In this document: positions 1 through 18,300 of the stretch, in pieces
Layout: each line of letters opens with the position of its first letter
Position numbering within the stretch: position 1 is the first letter of the stretch
Assembly (NCBI RefSeq): GCF_040954835.1
Contig: NC_090698.1
Span: forward strand, 24,667,501 to 24,731,500
From: Lepisosteus oculatus
Taxonomy: Eukaryota > Chordata > Actinopteri > Semionotiformes > Lepisosteidae
DNA: 64,000 nucleotides
Direction: 5' to 3'
Notes under the pieces: generated by a model
Database searches by the model: none
What the model saw: the letters and a program-made list of their open reading frames with translations, nothing else
Told to the model about the DNA's origin: nothing
Position numbers and translations under genes: made by a program

Positions 1-2938
1 ATTCTGGTTTTGTTGCTGGAATTAATGAGGTATAAAGAATTATTTCAATGAATTCTTGTTGATTATGATGTATAAAAATAATATATTTTGTAGTAGGTAT
101 ACGAATTTAAACCGATTCACATTTTATATTTTAAAAGCAATACACATTAAAGCTTGCAATTAAAATGCTGCAGCCGTGCGAACTTCAAGGTTGGCGTTAT
201 ATATTATTAAATCGGAATGAGTTGTAAGCAATGCATCCTAGTCATAACGTTCTTAATCAAGGAATTTCTGCAACTTTCAAGTTTTATTCATTCTCAAGCA
301 TCCCACGCAAAGCAGTAAATAAGCTTTGTCCACATTTATGAAGACGTCTACCCAGAAGTTTCACAAGTTTGTGAAACTGTGAGTTCAATGAATCCACTGT
401 TCATATAAAATATGCCACAGAAATAAACATAACAATATTTAAAAACGGAGTTTAAGTAAATACCCTTGTAATAAAAGACAGTTGTGTTTAAAACAACAGC
501 GAGAACACTCTTGGTTTCCTGGCCAAGTCAAAAAGAGGAAGAGCAGGCGAAATGCAAACGTGGTAAAATGTCTCTTCACATACCAGGGCATTTAGAGTGT
601 TTTGATTATTAAACATGATAAAAATATTTTAAAATAAAACATTCAAAAGTAAGACAATACTTATAGAAATCCCCGCTACCTAAATACCCTTTAGTCTTCT
701 TCCTCAGTTTTTGACTGTAGTAATTGGATCAGACTAAATGAAACTTTGTAGGGACATGATAACTATTCTTCAGCAGGCTATAATACTATCACAGCGGGAT
801 AAGTATCATTTCGTCACGTTAACAGCCTACAGGTGGAATAAATACAATTATATGAGTGTTAAATGTTTTGCTTTGTCTTCGCAACTTACAAACTTAGGAT
901 AGTGATTTTACTTTTTTTAAAGTTATTATTATGTTTCTTTTTTGCGGCATTCGTTTGTCTTGTACTTCTGAAATAGCAAGGCAAATGCATCTGTGTGAGG
1001 TAAACGTAAAGAAGACTTTCACAATTAGGAAAGCTGTTTAGCCCAAATTCATAGGATGCTATTTAGCAAAATCCAAACAATGACATAGCAATCTGCACTA
1101 TTGAACTCAAATATTTGTGTTTGCCTTTGAAATACATCGACATGTTAAGTAAATATTCATTTTTAGAAACTGAAAACATTACAAAAAGTAAAAACAAACA
1201 ACTGGTGCAAAATTATCGGTTATGTTAAAGTAAGTTACAATATTTACGTTTTAACTTCACAATATTCTAAGAATAGTAGGAACAAACAATAGCAAGAACA
1301 AACAACAGAATTCAGACATTAACGAATAAAAATACAGAGAAATTACTGAAACAGATATTACACCCATTTGGCTTGTTTGTAGCTGTTAGACTTGCATAAC
1401 TAAAAAAGATTAACTTCAAATCTATGAAAGTTTATATGTGTAATAGAACATTATGATTACACAGAAGGAAACTATAAGTCTTGTTCTTCTGTCTTGTCTG
1501 TGGTTATTGTTGTTATAATTTTACATTGAATATTTTATACTTTATAATATTTACTTATGTATTAAGTTCCATTTTTATTTCCCCAACCATGGAAGCACAA
1601 TACCTCATTGACCAGAAATACCAAATAATGATTAACATAATTAATTTTGATTATTAATTATTGATATAAGAAATCATTGTGATCTATTTTATAAAGATAA
1701 AGCACGTCTTCAAATGCCAGTTAAGTGGTAATTTATTTGACTGTTCAATATTCATTGGGGAAAGTGGTTTACCACAGTACCTTAAGTACCGAAAGCAACT
1801 GAAGTATTAAGATCCCAGAGCTGACCTAGAATATACAAGATTAAGATTTTCAAATTAAGGTTAATAAATGTAAAACACTTAAGCAAACGAGACAGAAACA
1901 CGGAGAAGCAATCTGATGTAGCACCGTCTAGTGGAGGTTAAAAAAATGCATCAACCAATTTTCTTCGTATCCTTGACGAGTTTAAACAATCGAGCGCTCG
2001 ACTGTGCATAACATAAAGATTCTGGTCGATATACAAAAATGCTGTTGAAGTCGTTTGTTTTGCTTTATACAAACATAAAATAATTTTAAAAGTATCATAT
2101 AGTATTGGAAATCGTAACTAATACACGCTATTTGTACTTCAGAGACTTTAAGAACGTTTGAAAATACTGCAGCTCGCACCACACACCAAGCACTGACCGA
2201 TCATAAATGACATCCTTTTAAATTATTAAAAGACTATGACTGATAATGTGCCATTTTCTGTTTTATTCTTAACTTTCTTTGATTCTAGCTTTGATCTCTA
2301 TGGAAAGAGATTTATTTGTGCTTCGGTCCTGAATGAAATTCAGACGTTTTAGAAATTCATTAAGTTATCATTAAAATCCTTTCTGTAGCTTACAAACATT
2401 TTATTGAACAGACAAGACATACAGTAAATAGTCTATTGTGCTTAATATTTGACATCAGCTGGTGTTATCAACAGGGTTTCTACTATGAATATCACAGAGT
2501 AGTAGAACTGTATATGTGAGCACCATCATGAGCAATATAAAATGTACAGCTGTGACAAATGCTTGCCACAGGACTTAATCCATATAGCACCGTGCAGTCA
2601 GGTTGCGATTGTCCACTACAAATGGAGATATTAGCAATTAGAAACTCAAGCTCAGACTGTTACACTTTGACCTCAGCACTGATGTTGGTGATCTTGACTC
2701 ATGGTCTTCCTGATCATAGCCAGACCTTTGGACAGAATGTGAATGACTGTAAAGTCTTGCCAGGTTAGAAATTGCTCCTAATAGAAGTCTAATAGAGTGA
2801 TTACTGTAGTATGACATGAATGATCATTTAATCAAATGCAAAAAACATTTAAACGATGCCCAAATTCCACACACTTCCATTTCTCTACAATATACATAGA
2901 GTGAACCATTTCTTTTGATGTTTGATAAATGTGTTGTA

Positions 2939-3170
2939 TACAGTGCTTTGAAAAAATATTCAAACCCTTGCAATAGTGTCTTATTTTGTGAAATTATAAA
3001 ATGAGGCACATACATTTTTTATAAACTTAATAGTTTATTCAAAGGTTGAATTCTCACACTGAAGACCTCTAATGTTAAGATACGTTACAGTACATGGCAG
3101 CAAAAATAAAAGAGAAAAAAATGAAAAATGTGGATTGCATAAGTATTCAGACCCTTGAATTCACCCTACA
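2939..3170 (+). mobile_element. Tc1-like transposon arm with internal direct repeat (IR/DR type)
   Basis: Starts at a TA followed by CAGTGCTTTGAAAAAATATT and contains the core ATTCAAACCCTTG near 2960. About 190 bases on, a second copy in the same orientation reads GCATAAGTATTCAGACCCTTG, minus its last base. Outer and inner direct repeats at this spacing are the hallmark of IR/DR Tc1-like elements of fish. No transposase and no opposite arm were found, so this is a solo or truncated arm. Confidence 0.6.
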
Positions 3171-4519
3171 GGAACACTGACTGTGAAGCATGATGAGAAA
3201 AGTGAAGACTATGAACGGGAAATCGATGCTTCCAGACATCCTCACAGCATTCCCATTGTGCAGAATAAACCTAGATACAGACTGCATCAATCACATTGAG
3301 CTGTGAGATCATTCTTCTGATGATACTAACCATGCATCTCAGGATTAAAATTTGCCACTCAATTTGGATGTTTAAACCATGACTTATAAGTTACAAAATA
3401 ATAAAGCATTTTGAATATGATATGATGCCCCCCATAATTTTATCATCATGTAGTTTGTGTTTAAAGTATGTATTGTTACATTTTTTGTATTTGAAATACA
3501 GCTGGGCACCAGTTTTGATTGACAGGTATATCTTCTTGTTCTTAGTTATTTGTGGTCTTCTATTATCCAGTCCAGTATTTGCAGTCAGACAAACCAAGCC
3601 CTTTTTGTAACGCAGGGCACATCTGGTTAATGGATGATACGGGCAACTGCCCAGACTGCCAGGGTCAGGGTGAGGCAGGTTATGTGACGGGCATATGTGA
3701 AAATAATTTTGGAGCAGAGCTATTTGAACCTGTGCTGTGTTTAAGTTGACAAATCATTTTGCTTAAACTACGTGATGTAGAGTTGCCATATTTCAGATCC
3801 TCAACATCAGCACACAGCTCATAGCTCCAGTCCCTTTGTGTTAGCAGAAGGAAACACATGGGCGCCAAATTCCCTAAAATGGGCCCAGTTGTTACATGTC
3901 TGGTTAATGTCAGTTCAATCACTTCACTCCCCACAGTAAAGTAACCTTCTCTTGTATGTGCTCCAGCCCATTTATACATGACTCTTCTTTCTACTACTGA
4001 CATACACCTTTCCTTGCATCTCTGTTGTGTCTGTGGTTTGTTTCATAATTGAATACAGTGTACAAGGTTTAATATCCATATTTTAACACAAGCAACACAA
4101 ATAGGGTGAAGGCTTTCCTTTAAATGAACAGTAACAAGATCTCATTAAGAATTATTCTTAGTCTTCCAAAAGCATTACAATAGAGTTTTTCCTTATTTAT
4201 GTTACACGTGTGGTTATGTACTGGCGCACTCTTAGCTTAGTAAGATTATTCATGGAAATTCTCTTAAATTTCTTCCATTAGAGGAAGCAACCACTTCTTG
4301 ATCTTCAACTTTTTAGTTTGTACTCAGTTTAAAATGATAAGCCACTTGAAATTAGCTCACAGATTTTTATCTTCAGTGCAATCAAACTCTCAATCAATAA
4401 TGTACCGCATACAGTGAAGTAATATATGAATAATAACATAAAATAAGTTCCAAGCTAAAGTAGACCATTCATGCTACTGTAGCTAACACATTAGAAACTG
4501 CCTGTCTAGCACATTACAC

Positions 4520-4820
4520 TGTACACATTAACAGAGAGTAATAGATCCAAGGATAACATCCAGTCATTTCTTGAAGATGTTAAGGTTATCAGCTCTAGCA
4601 ATATGGTTAGATAGCTTGTTCCGTTCTTCCACATCCCTATGTTAAAAAGTGACTCCTGTTATCCGTTTTATAGGCATTTTAGTTCATGCTTGTGTCATGT
4701 TTTAGTCTTGATTCTGAATGTCTGTTGGGTAAACAGAGATTCAAAAAATGTCAGTTGGTTTCCCTCTCTCCCTCACACCTGGAAAATGCTCCTCAGCCAA
4801 AACGTTGTGTCTCTTGAATA
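4520..4820. repeat. Fragments of fish interspersed repeats
   Basis: The part near 4535-4660, with GAAGATGTTAAGG and GTTAAAAAGTGACTCCTGTT, resembles an interspersed repeat I remember from fish genomes but cannot name. The part near 4780-4820 contains CAGCCAAAACGTTGTGTCTC. On the opposite strand this matches the pieces at 32422-32500 and 53848-53935. The class is uncertain; a Penelope-like element is possible. Confidence 0.35.
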
Positions 4821-5149
4821 ACTTTATCAATGTCTTTGAAGGTATTTATTGTCTTTCAGCCTTTCCCGGAATTATTAACATTCACACTTGACACTTGATT
4901 ATTAACATTCACACTTGACTTGACGTTAAAAATGGTTAAAAAAGTTGACGAGGATTTGCTTTTTGAAACTTGTAAGCATCATTTAATTTCGTAATGGAGC
5001 AAATAGTTATTTAAAACGTTTGCAGCTTTAAAGTCCAAAATCAGAGATAGCCCCATTTTCACCTGCTAGGACCCGCATTTCAGTGGAACTTAATTTTTTG
5101 GTAATGTGATTTACGACGACACAAACACTGATGAAATGCTTCGGCCGAT

Positions 5150-5405
5150 ATTGATTTGCTGCATTATCACCGCTGTTCAACTAAAAACTAACAGGCCACA
5201 CCAACACTTTCCTCGGAAGAGATGAACAGACCACTCCCGCTACGCTGCGGCGCGTCAGTGCATTTGTATCCCTTCGTCATTTCCTTTCCTCCCTCTGGCT
5301 TCCATCTTGCTCCCCGCGTGTGTGTGCTGCAAGTGTGCAGGTCAGTTTGGAGCCCCTTAAACCTCCTCTTTCCTGCATTATCACACCAAAGTTGGACTGG
5401 ATAAG
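5150..5405 (+). promoter_or_regulatory. btf3: btf3 promoter and non-coding first exon (putative)
   Basis: This stretch is richer in CpG than its AT-rich surroundings (for example around 5240-5256) and has no TATA box where one would be expected. Two uninterrupted pyrimidine tracts, 5281-5296 and 5362-5374, resemble the 5' terminal oligopyrimidine (TOP) start of translation-machinery mRNAs. A good splice donor, AAG followed by GTAACT, lies at 5405/5406 and could join to the acceptor before the start codon at 6774. The exact start site is inferred, not seen. Confidence 0.55.
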
Positions 5406-6773
5406 GTAACTAGAATCCGGTAATGATAATCGGCACGCAAATGGGAAAGCAGAACCAACAAAATCAGTGGTAAATCAAGACGTGGTTTCGCTGAAATGGG
5501 CTGAGCCGCAGTGGCAGGCCCGATCAGCCTTGCACAGGCAGAGGGAGTGGAGGGTCTGAGTTTTGTGAGTAGCGCAAGGTTTAAGCGAAGACATTTGCCT
5601 TTAAAGTAGGCACGCTCTGCCTACATAAGAATAACGCTTGGGTTTGAGTATAATTATTTGGTATGGATCGTAATAGTGCGTCAGAAGAGCATGGAACTCG
5701 TGCGTGGTTTCGGCTTATTTCAACGAGTTGATTTTGAATAAAATGATCTTGGGTGTTCGGATGTAGCATGCTTGCAAAGTTCGAGAGAGAGAAAAGCTGT
5801 CCCAGGTGTAATAAATGAGTAGGTCTTTTTGAATTGCTGAACGCATTGGTATGCTTGTTTTTGGTGCAGTACTAGAAAAATTAAGCATGAAACAAAATCG
5901 TTCAAGGAAGGTGAATTTCGCTAGGCCCCGAATAAAAAAATACCCAACCTGTCGTTCTTGGTGATTTGTGTTGAAGAATCTGGACAGAAATGTGAGAACT
6001 GGTGATGGGAATAAGTACTGTAATGTTTGATTATAAAGCTGAAGATCTAGGGATAGAATACAAGTGTAACAAATGGTCTTTATTGCATATATGATGTTGG
6101 AAAAGTGCATATTAAGACCTATCCTCATACGGATGCCGAAATTACTTGGCGGTGTGGTTGTATCGGGTGAGTTGTGGAGAGTCGATTTGTGTTACAATTC
6201 TGATTAGATATTTCCTCAGCTTTTTAATGGCAAAAGTGTATGCAGCGTATTATAAAGGCGGTGTTGAGAGATTTTGTGTCTTTTTCCAGCTCGTTGTGTA
6301 GGTTAGTGACAGTCCTTCTATGGTGTGGTCACTGACGGGGTCTAGTGATTGAAAGCTCGCAGCTGCCTGTCCCTGCATCGTCCCAAGTTTGAACTTTTAT
6401 GCAGTGTCAGTTAAATATTATTTTAGTTACAAATGAATGATTTAGGCATGTAATCATATTTCCTGTGATAGCCAGTTTTAAACGATTCGGTGAATAATTG
6501 TACCAAGCTAGTAATGTTAAGTCCTCAGTACCGTTTTTGCTAGTTACTGATATGGGTAATGCAGATTCTCCTCATGTTGTGCTTAGATGTAACGTTTTGT
6601 GTCTGAACAAAGTTAATTGAAAATACATTGTTTCTGCAACTGAACGTGAAAGTTTACTTACACTATTTCAGAGGACAGTTCATGATGTATTAGTTTCAAA
6701 AGACAACAGTACACTGTGTCAGAGACTGTGTTTTTTTTTAACTAACAAGGTCTCGTGGGATTTTTCATTCCAG

Positions 6774-12603
<5,830 letters not shown>

Positions 12604-12853
12604 AGGTCACCCTGAAATGAGATTCCCAACTTGAATTGGCTGTGTGGAACTGCTGTTTTGTATTTGTGACCTTATTTTGTAAATGTTTTTTTTTCTACTG
12701 TTCCCATATTCCAATCAAGAATGAAATACCTGTATACTACTAATAGTATGAGATCACACACTATTCAGTCTTTGGGGTCCTCCATTTTTGCTGCTTCCCA
12801 TGCATTATTGAAGCAAACATCTTTTGCAGCCTGGTTAAAATGAACATGTCTGG

Positions 12854-12859
12854 AATAAA
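12854..12859 (+). terminator. btf3: btf3 polyadenylation signal AATAAA
   Basis: Canonical AATAAA about 250 bases after the btf3 stop codon, followed by a T/GT-rich stretch near 12895-12915 that suits a downstream element. It implies a 3' UTR of roughly 270 bases. Confidence 0.75.
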
Positions 12860-14019
12860 AGTTTGCATTTCTGAAATGCTTATTAAAAATATGAATGTGT
12901 TTTTTGAGTTTTTCTTGGGGTGAAACCATAACTTTGACTTAAAAACTCTATAAAGATTGACAGTGCTTTGGCACTTGTTTTCCTAGTTCAATTGCTTAAA
13001 GGAACTGTAATGATAAGGGGATGCTTATTAAGTACAGTAAATAGAGGATGTATATATGTTGTGAATAAGAGTTTGTGGGGAAAAAGGAACATGAACTGGT
13101 ATCTGATGAAAATGTGAAAGACCAATTCTAGGTTAAAACTCTTAGAATAAAACATTTCTCTAAGGTTCTACTAACATAGGCACATTAGTCTGCTCCTTCA
13201 AACATTATATTGCATTGTAAAAAATCTGATCTGTTTTTTGCAGCTGGTGCTTTTTATAGAAGAAAAAACTAAGCTGAAATCTGCAGAAATAAATGTTTTG
13301 TGGCTGCTGAATATAGTTCACTCGATATTTCTGAGTAGCAGTAGAATAATAAACATTATACACCAGTGCGTTTAACCACTACAGTTTTTAAAGAAATTCT
13401 TAAGTTTTGTATTGAAAACACATTTGTAGTCCCTTTTAAACGGTTGTGACTACTTTCGTGTCAATAGCAATAGTGCTTCAGAGGTTTTGCATTTACAGAA
13501 GCATGTGGTGTTTAAGGGTCCCAGAGGGAATTGTAAACTCTTGAACAAAAATAACAAACTACTTATGAGAGCAAAACAGTACACAAGCATTAAGTATTTA
13601 AGTAGTGGGAAAGCTATGAAAGTCATAAACAGAATATCAGGTTTTAATGATATTCACATTCTTTTAGTTATTGACAATAGGGAGGAAATGATTTTGTTTG
13701 AAACAATACAACCACTTCACAGATGATAATTGTATTTAAGTTTAGGGTGAAACTACATGTCTTTGTCTGGAATTTCCTTTTAGAATTGCCAGTTATTTTT
13801 TGTAGTTGGAAATAGCAAATTGTTTTTCACGTCTAAACTTGCAGCTATGATTTTTTTTTTACAGAAAAATTAAACACCTGCAGTACCCTAGATAGACTTC
13901 AAAATGCAAATTACTTAAGCAATAAAGAAAATGTTGATTCATTTCTAAAAGAGCTATGGAATTAAAGCAAGGTGTAAATGAGAGTTTTTGAGATTATAAT
14001 TCCTTGTGTTTATATAGCA

Positions 14020-14390
14020 GATCAAGATCATTTTAATGGCCATCTACAATTTCTTGTATTAGGAATTAGTCTTTTTGCATCCCCCAACTTGCTCTCCCTG
14101 TCTGTGCAGGGGCTCTTTGGCTAAGGATCTGCACCTTGGCAGACGTTGCTGGCAAGTTGCCGGTTTGTATCCCACAGATGGCAGAGGAATCCTACTCTGT
14201 TGGGCCCCTGAGTAAGGCCCTTAATCCCAGCTGGTCCATGGGTCCCGTATAAATGGCTGACTGTGAGCTCTGATTCCAAGCTTCTCTCCCTCTCTGTGTG
14301 TTTCATGGAGAGCAAGTTAGGGTATGCAAAAAGACAAATTCCTAATACAAGAAACTGTATATGGCCAATAAGTGACCTTATTCTTATTCA
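14020..14390 (+). mobile_element. tRNA-derived SINE flanked by an inverted copy of its own 3' end
   Basis: The core has a tRNA-like A box (TGGCTAAGG at 14118) and a B box-like GGTTTGTATCC at 14162-14172, then the body with GGGCCCCTGAGTAAGGCCC. The 3' end runs through GCAAAAAGACAAATTCC to TATATGGCCAATA near 14368. The left flank 14036-14098 is an inverted copy of 14307-14368. About 46 central bases match with three mismatches, and weaker similarity extends outward on both sides. It is either a head-to-head SINE pair with one unit truncated, or a fold-back element family. Confidence 0.7.
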
Positions 14391-14433
14391 CCTGCTTCTA
14401 ACCTACAGTACAGTAGCTCCGTGAAAACAATTT

Positions 14434-14572
14434 TCCTAGAAGCCAATTAGCCTATTGGACTATGGGAGGAAACCCATGCAAATGCAGGGAGAACATACAA
14501 ACTGCATGCAGACAGCACTCCAGGTGTGGAACTGAATCCAGGACCCCAGTGCTGTGAGTCACTGTCGCCCCT
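14434..14572 (-). mobile_element. tRNA-derived SINE, truncated copy
   Basis: Contains the family blocks CTATGGGAGGAAACCCATGC, GGGAGAACATACAAACT and CCAGGACCCCAGTGCTGTGA, read here on the opposite strand. These are the 5' half of a common fish tRNA-derived SINE. The 3' half is missing. Confidence 0.65.
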
Positions 14573-15364
14573 TCCTCCATGAAATCAGATTTAACATGGA
14601 AAGTTCAGTTGGCCATCATGTAACAAAGAACAGCCACACACAGTTTAAATTGATACTGTTTTATAAAATACAACATAAAAGCAGCTTCCCTGAAATTGAA
14701 ATCTGAACCCTGCTTTTGCTGCAGTGGTAAAGCAATTTCACTTCTGCTTGCGCCATACTGTACATATCTAAAATAATACAGACATAAAACAGGCTGAGAC
14801 TGATTTACAAACACGGTCAATACAAAAACAGTCAATAAATTAAAAAGTAACTAGAAAAGAAAGTCACTTAAACCACCACAATAAAATTATTTTAAACTAC
14901 TATCATTTATAAAATTGGGAAGAATTGTGAAATGATTTTGAAGCATAAAAAGTAGCAGATGTAAAAGCTGTATTAATCTTGAATCCTAGCTCACATATCT
15001 TGGTGGTACTCTAGCTGAAGTTTAAAATATAATAATTAAATCATTCTGGAAGTAAAAGGTATTTGGAGGAATAAATATTGATTAATCATGTTCATTTATG
15101 TAAAACATCTTTCTTAATACATTTCTTGTCTCACTGTTAAAATGTCTTTGAGTGCAGCTATACTATTTGATATACAGTACAATACCACACAAGAAGCACA
15201 ATAATCTAGTTAATGGTTGCTTTAGGGAACAGATGACAAATTGTGATTTTTACATTAGGTACAATTGGCATAGTTAAAGCAAAACATGCAAAACATCTTC
15301 AATGCCATTACCCATTTCACGCTTAAGTATTTTAATAACAGTTTAAGTAATCTCTGTAGTCATC

Positions 15365-15370
15365 TTTATT
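15365..15370 (-). terminator. ankra2: ankra2 proximal polyadenylation signal AATAAA
   Basis: On the minus strand AATAAA begins about ten bases after the TGA stop codon (15379-15381). Use of this site would give an extremely short 3' UTR. A weaker ATTAAA lies near 15334-15329. Which one is used cannot be decided from sequence. Confidence 0.45.
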
Positions 15371-15378
15371 CTCTTATG

Positions 15379-18300
15379 TCACTCCTTGATTCCTTGAAGA
15401 AGCTTTAACAGGTGAGTTTCCATTACCTGTTGTACTGAAAAAAAAAACAAACCAAAAAAAGGCACTCAGAATAACATCACAGTTTACGTGGTAAAACGTC
15501 TGAATGGAACAATGAAACAAAATAATTGGTATGGAAATGACAACGGTAACTATTTTAATTCAAACAGGATCATAATGTAAAGTTGTGTGTTCACTAACAA
15601 ATGTTGTATAAAACAAAAGCTACAGTACATAGAAACTGTTATTTTAAAAAAATGCTGATAAATACACCAATTACAAAATATGCTACCCTTTTCAAAATCT
15701 GAATCGCTGTTTCAATATAAATATGCACATTTTCACTACATTTATCCATCCATTTTCTAGCCACTTAATTCAATACAGGGTTGCAAGCAAGTTGCGCAAT
15801 ATACGGTACATCTTGAAGGGGATGTAGTGTCCAACACAGGTCAGCCAGACACATAAACAAACCATCACACACTCACACCAGGATCAATTTCTCCAATTAA
15901 CCTACCAGTATGTTCTGGGACTATGGGAGGAACATCTGGCAGAATCCCATGCAAACACAATGAGAACATACAAGCCCCACGCAGACATCACCCTAGGTCA
16001 GTCATTAAACCCAGGGCTCAAGTGCTACGAGGCAGCAAATACTAATCTCTTTACCAGCATGCCTCCCCATTTTCAATCCACTATGCATTTTATTTTAATG
16101 AGAAAGGATTTATTAAAACTAATAAGTATAAAAAATAATCTGAAGCATATCTAATCTAAAGTATACTAATCTAAAACTAGTCTAAAAATAAAAATAAGTA
16201 TTTTTGTTATTTGTCTTTCATACCTAGCCTATTCCTAAAGAACTCTTCTTTGCATGTAAAGAAACCTAAGCTTGGGATGTGCCGAGATGCAAGAAAGGGT
16301 TTTACAAAATGATGCACTTCCCCTCCAGCTGAAGAAAAAAACACTTCAACAGATTTTTTTCCATGAACCTGTGATTAAAATGTTGTACATATTTTATACA
16401 TATTTTAATAATTGAGGATCTAATTTTCCAGAGGATGAACTGAACATGCTGAAGCAATAACTTGATGGCAGTGTTTAATTCATGAGGTTCACGAATGATG
16501 ATTCCATACTGACTACATCTGGGCGCTGGCATCTTAAGCACTCACATGTACAGTTTGACTCTGAACGGACTTAGTATGTGCCAATAGGTCCTGGTATATA
16601 AAGCCAAAATGTTTGATAAAACATTAAAAATGTGTCCTGAATGACTTCACATAATTACAGCTGCTGTGCACATTGCTACTCAATGTAAAACTGGCATGCT
16701 GCATAATGGTACATGGACATTCCTGGTTTGTTTCTTAGTGTTGTATTTGTCAGGTTATTTCTCTGGGAATCAAAAATCAGCAGCAGTCAGACTGGGACAT
16801 GGACAGAAAACATGGCCCAGGTTTGAACATACAGTATGTCCACAGTATGGACCATATCTGTGGATAAATTAAATAACTAATCTTTTCATGAGAAAAAAAG
16901 TCTGCCATTTTTGGCATGCCCATTTGAAGTGTCACATCACTACTAATATCAACTCATGTCAATCCAGTCAGTGAATGCAGATGTTTAACTATAAGACACA
17001 CCAATCTTTCTCTATAATTCTTTATTGCATTTTGGAGCCGAGTTTGTCTTTGGCGGACGCCTTACCAGAACCACAAAAATGGTCCATGTTCGAATGAATG
17101 TTCTCCCTGTGCTCCGATTTCCTCCCACAGTCCAAAAACATACTGGCAGGTTAATTGGCTTCTGAAAAAACTGCCCCTGAAGTGAGTGTGTACGTGTGTG
17201 TGTCTGTGTTTGTTGGGAGCGCAGCAGTTCCATCCAGAGAGTATCCTGCGTTGCATACATTGCTTATTGGGATAGGATCTGGCTCCCCTGTGACCCTGAA
17301 TTTGATGAAGCAGTTAGAGCAGTGGTTCTCAAACTGTGGTACGCGTACCAGCAGTGGTACGCGGAGCGCCGCAAGCTGGTACGCCATATGATCTATAGAA
17401 CTTTGTTGTGTGCGCTGAAAAATCGGGACGGTTTTCATATTTTCTATTTTAATACGTGTCGAATATGCAGCCTACGTACTGCGATACAGTGCGTGCTAAT
17501 ACTTCAGTGGACAAGAGATACTCTGTAATTCTATACCACTCTATAGGAATGCGTGCTACGGACAAAGGACCAATTGTATTTAAAAATAAAACTATCTCCA
17601 GCAAATAGGGAGGTAGGAGAATGTGCGTGATTTTGGAGCAATGCCAATGTTGTAAACACAGGAATGCATAGAAATACGTGTTACTAACGCTTGTAATCTT
17701 GTGAGCACAGGAAAGCGTGATAGATAACAGAAAAATATTTAAGAACTGTTCTAAGTTCATTTGAGAAAAATACACAGAGCGTCTCTGCGTTTTGCTCCCA
17801 TGCGCATGAAATAAAAACTTAAAATAAATACGGAAATAAAAACGGAAACGGGGAAAAATGCAAGCTTGCGGATTGCTAAAGCAGGTAAGCTCCACACTAT
17901 TTTTGATGAACCTTATTTACCGTTGGCAAAAGAGTTGACACGTATTATGTGTGGAGAAAAAGCTGCTAAACAGCTCGACCTGCTGCCCCCCTGAAAGACA
18001 CAGTCATTCATAGAATTATTGAAATGATATCAAAAGTACGCTTATAGAGCGCATTAAGATGAGCAGATGTTTTTCACTGCAATTAGCGGAGTCTAGTCAA
18101 TTTGGCCAATTCACTCATTTACGTTAGATACGAGTTTGAGGGTACGTCCCATGAGGACTTTCTGTTATGTAAGCCGCTACCAACAGGAACTACAGGAGAA
18201 CACATATTTCAGCTTCTGAATGAATTTATCGAAGAGAATGGCATCGATTCTAATGGTGCTAGAGCGATGACAAGCCGACATAGCGGTGTAGTTGCACGAA

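Larger units (their letters stand above)
1..5150. other. Intergenic DNA upstream of btf3, no gene recognised
   Basis: Very AT-rich sequence with no exon that I can recognise. Short open frames occur, but none has a vertebrate protein signature or a splice context. In vertebrates FOXD1 lies on this side of BTF3, and no forkhead sequence is present here. Repeat pieces are listed separately: a Tc1-like arm near 2.94 kb and repeat fragments near 4.5-4.8 kb. Confidence 0.6.
12880..15378. other. Tail-to-tail intergenic gap between btf3 and ankra2
   Basis: No gene recognised. It holds a snap-back SINE at about 14020-14390 and a truncated minus-strand SINE at 14434-14572. The rest is AT-rich unique sequence, part of which may be ankra2 3' UTR if the proximal poly(A) signal at 15365-15370 is bypassed. 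Confidence 0.6.

Noticed and set aside
3680-4003. 107-codon minus-strand open frame near 3.7-4.0 kb
   Set aside because: No recognisable domain, no splice context and no similarity that I can name. A single open stretch of this size is expected by chance in 64 kb.
5222-5404. 60-codon frame at the btf3 leader as an N-terminal extension
   Set aside because: Its frame ends in TAA before the donor and is out of frame with the btf3 ATG. It shows no likeness to the human long-isoform N-terminus.
16486-16570. Box C/D snoRNA-like spacing (ATGATGA then CTGA)
   Set aside because: On the plus strand it is antisense to the host gene ankra2. The flanks do not form a proper terminal stem, so chance matches are likely.
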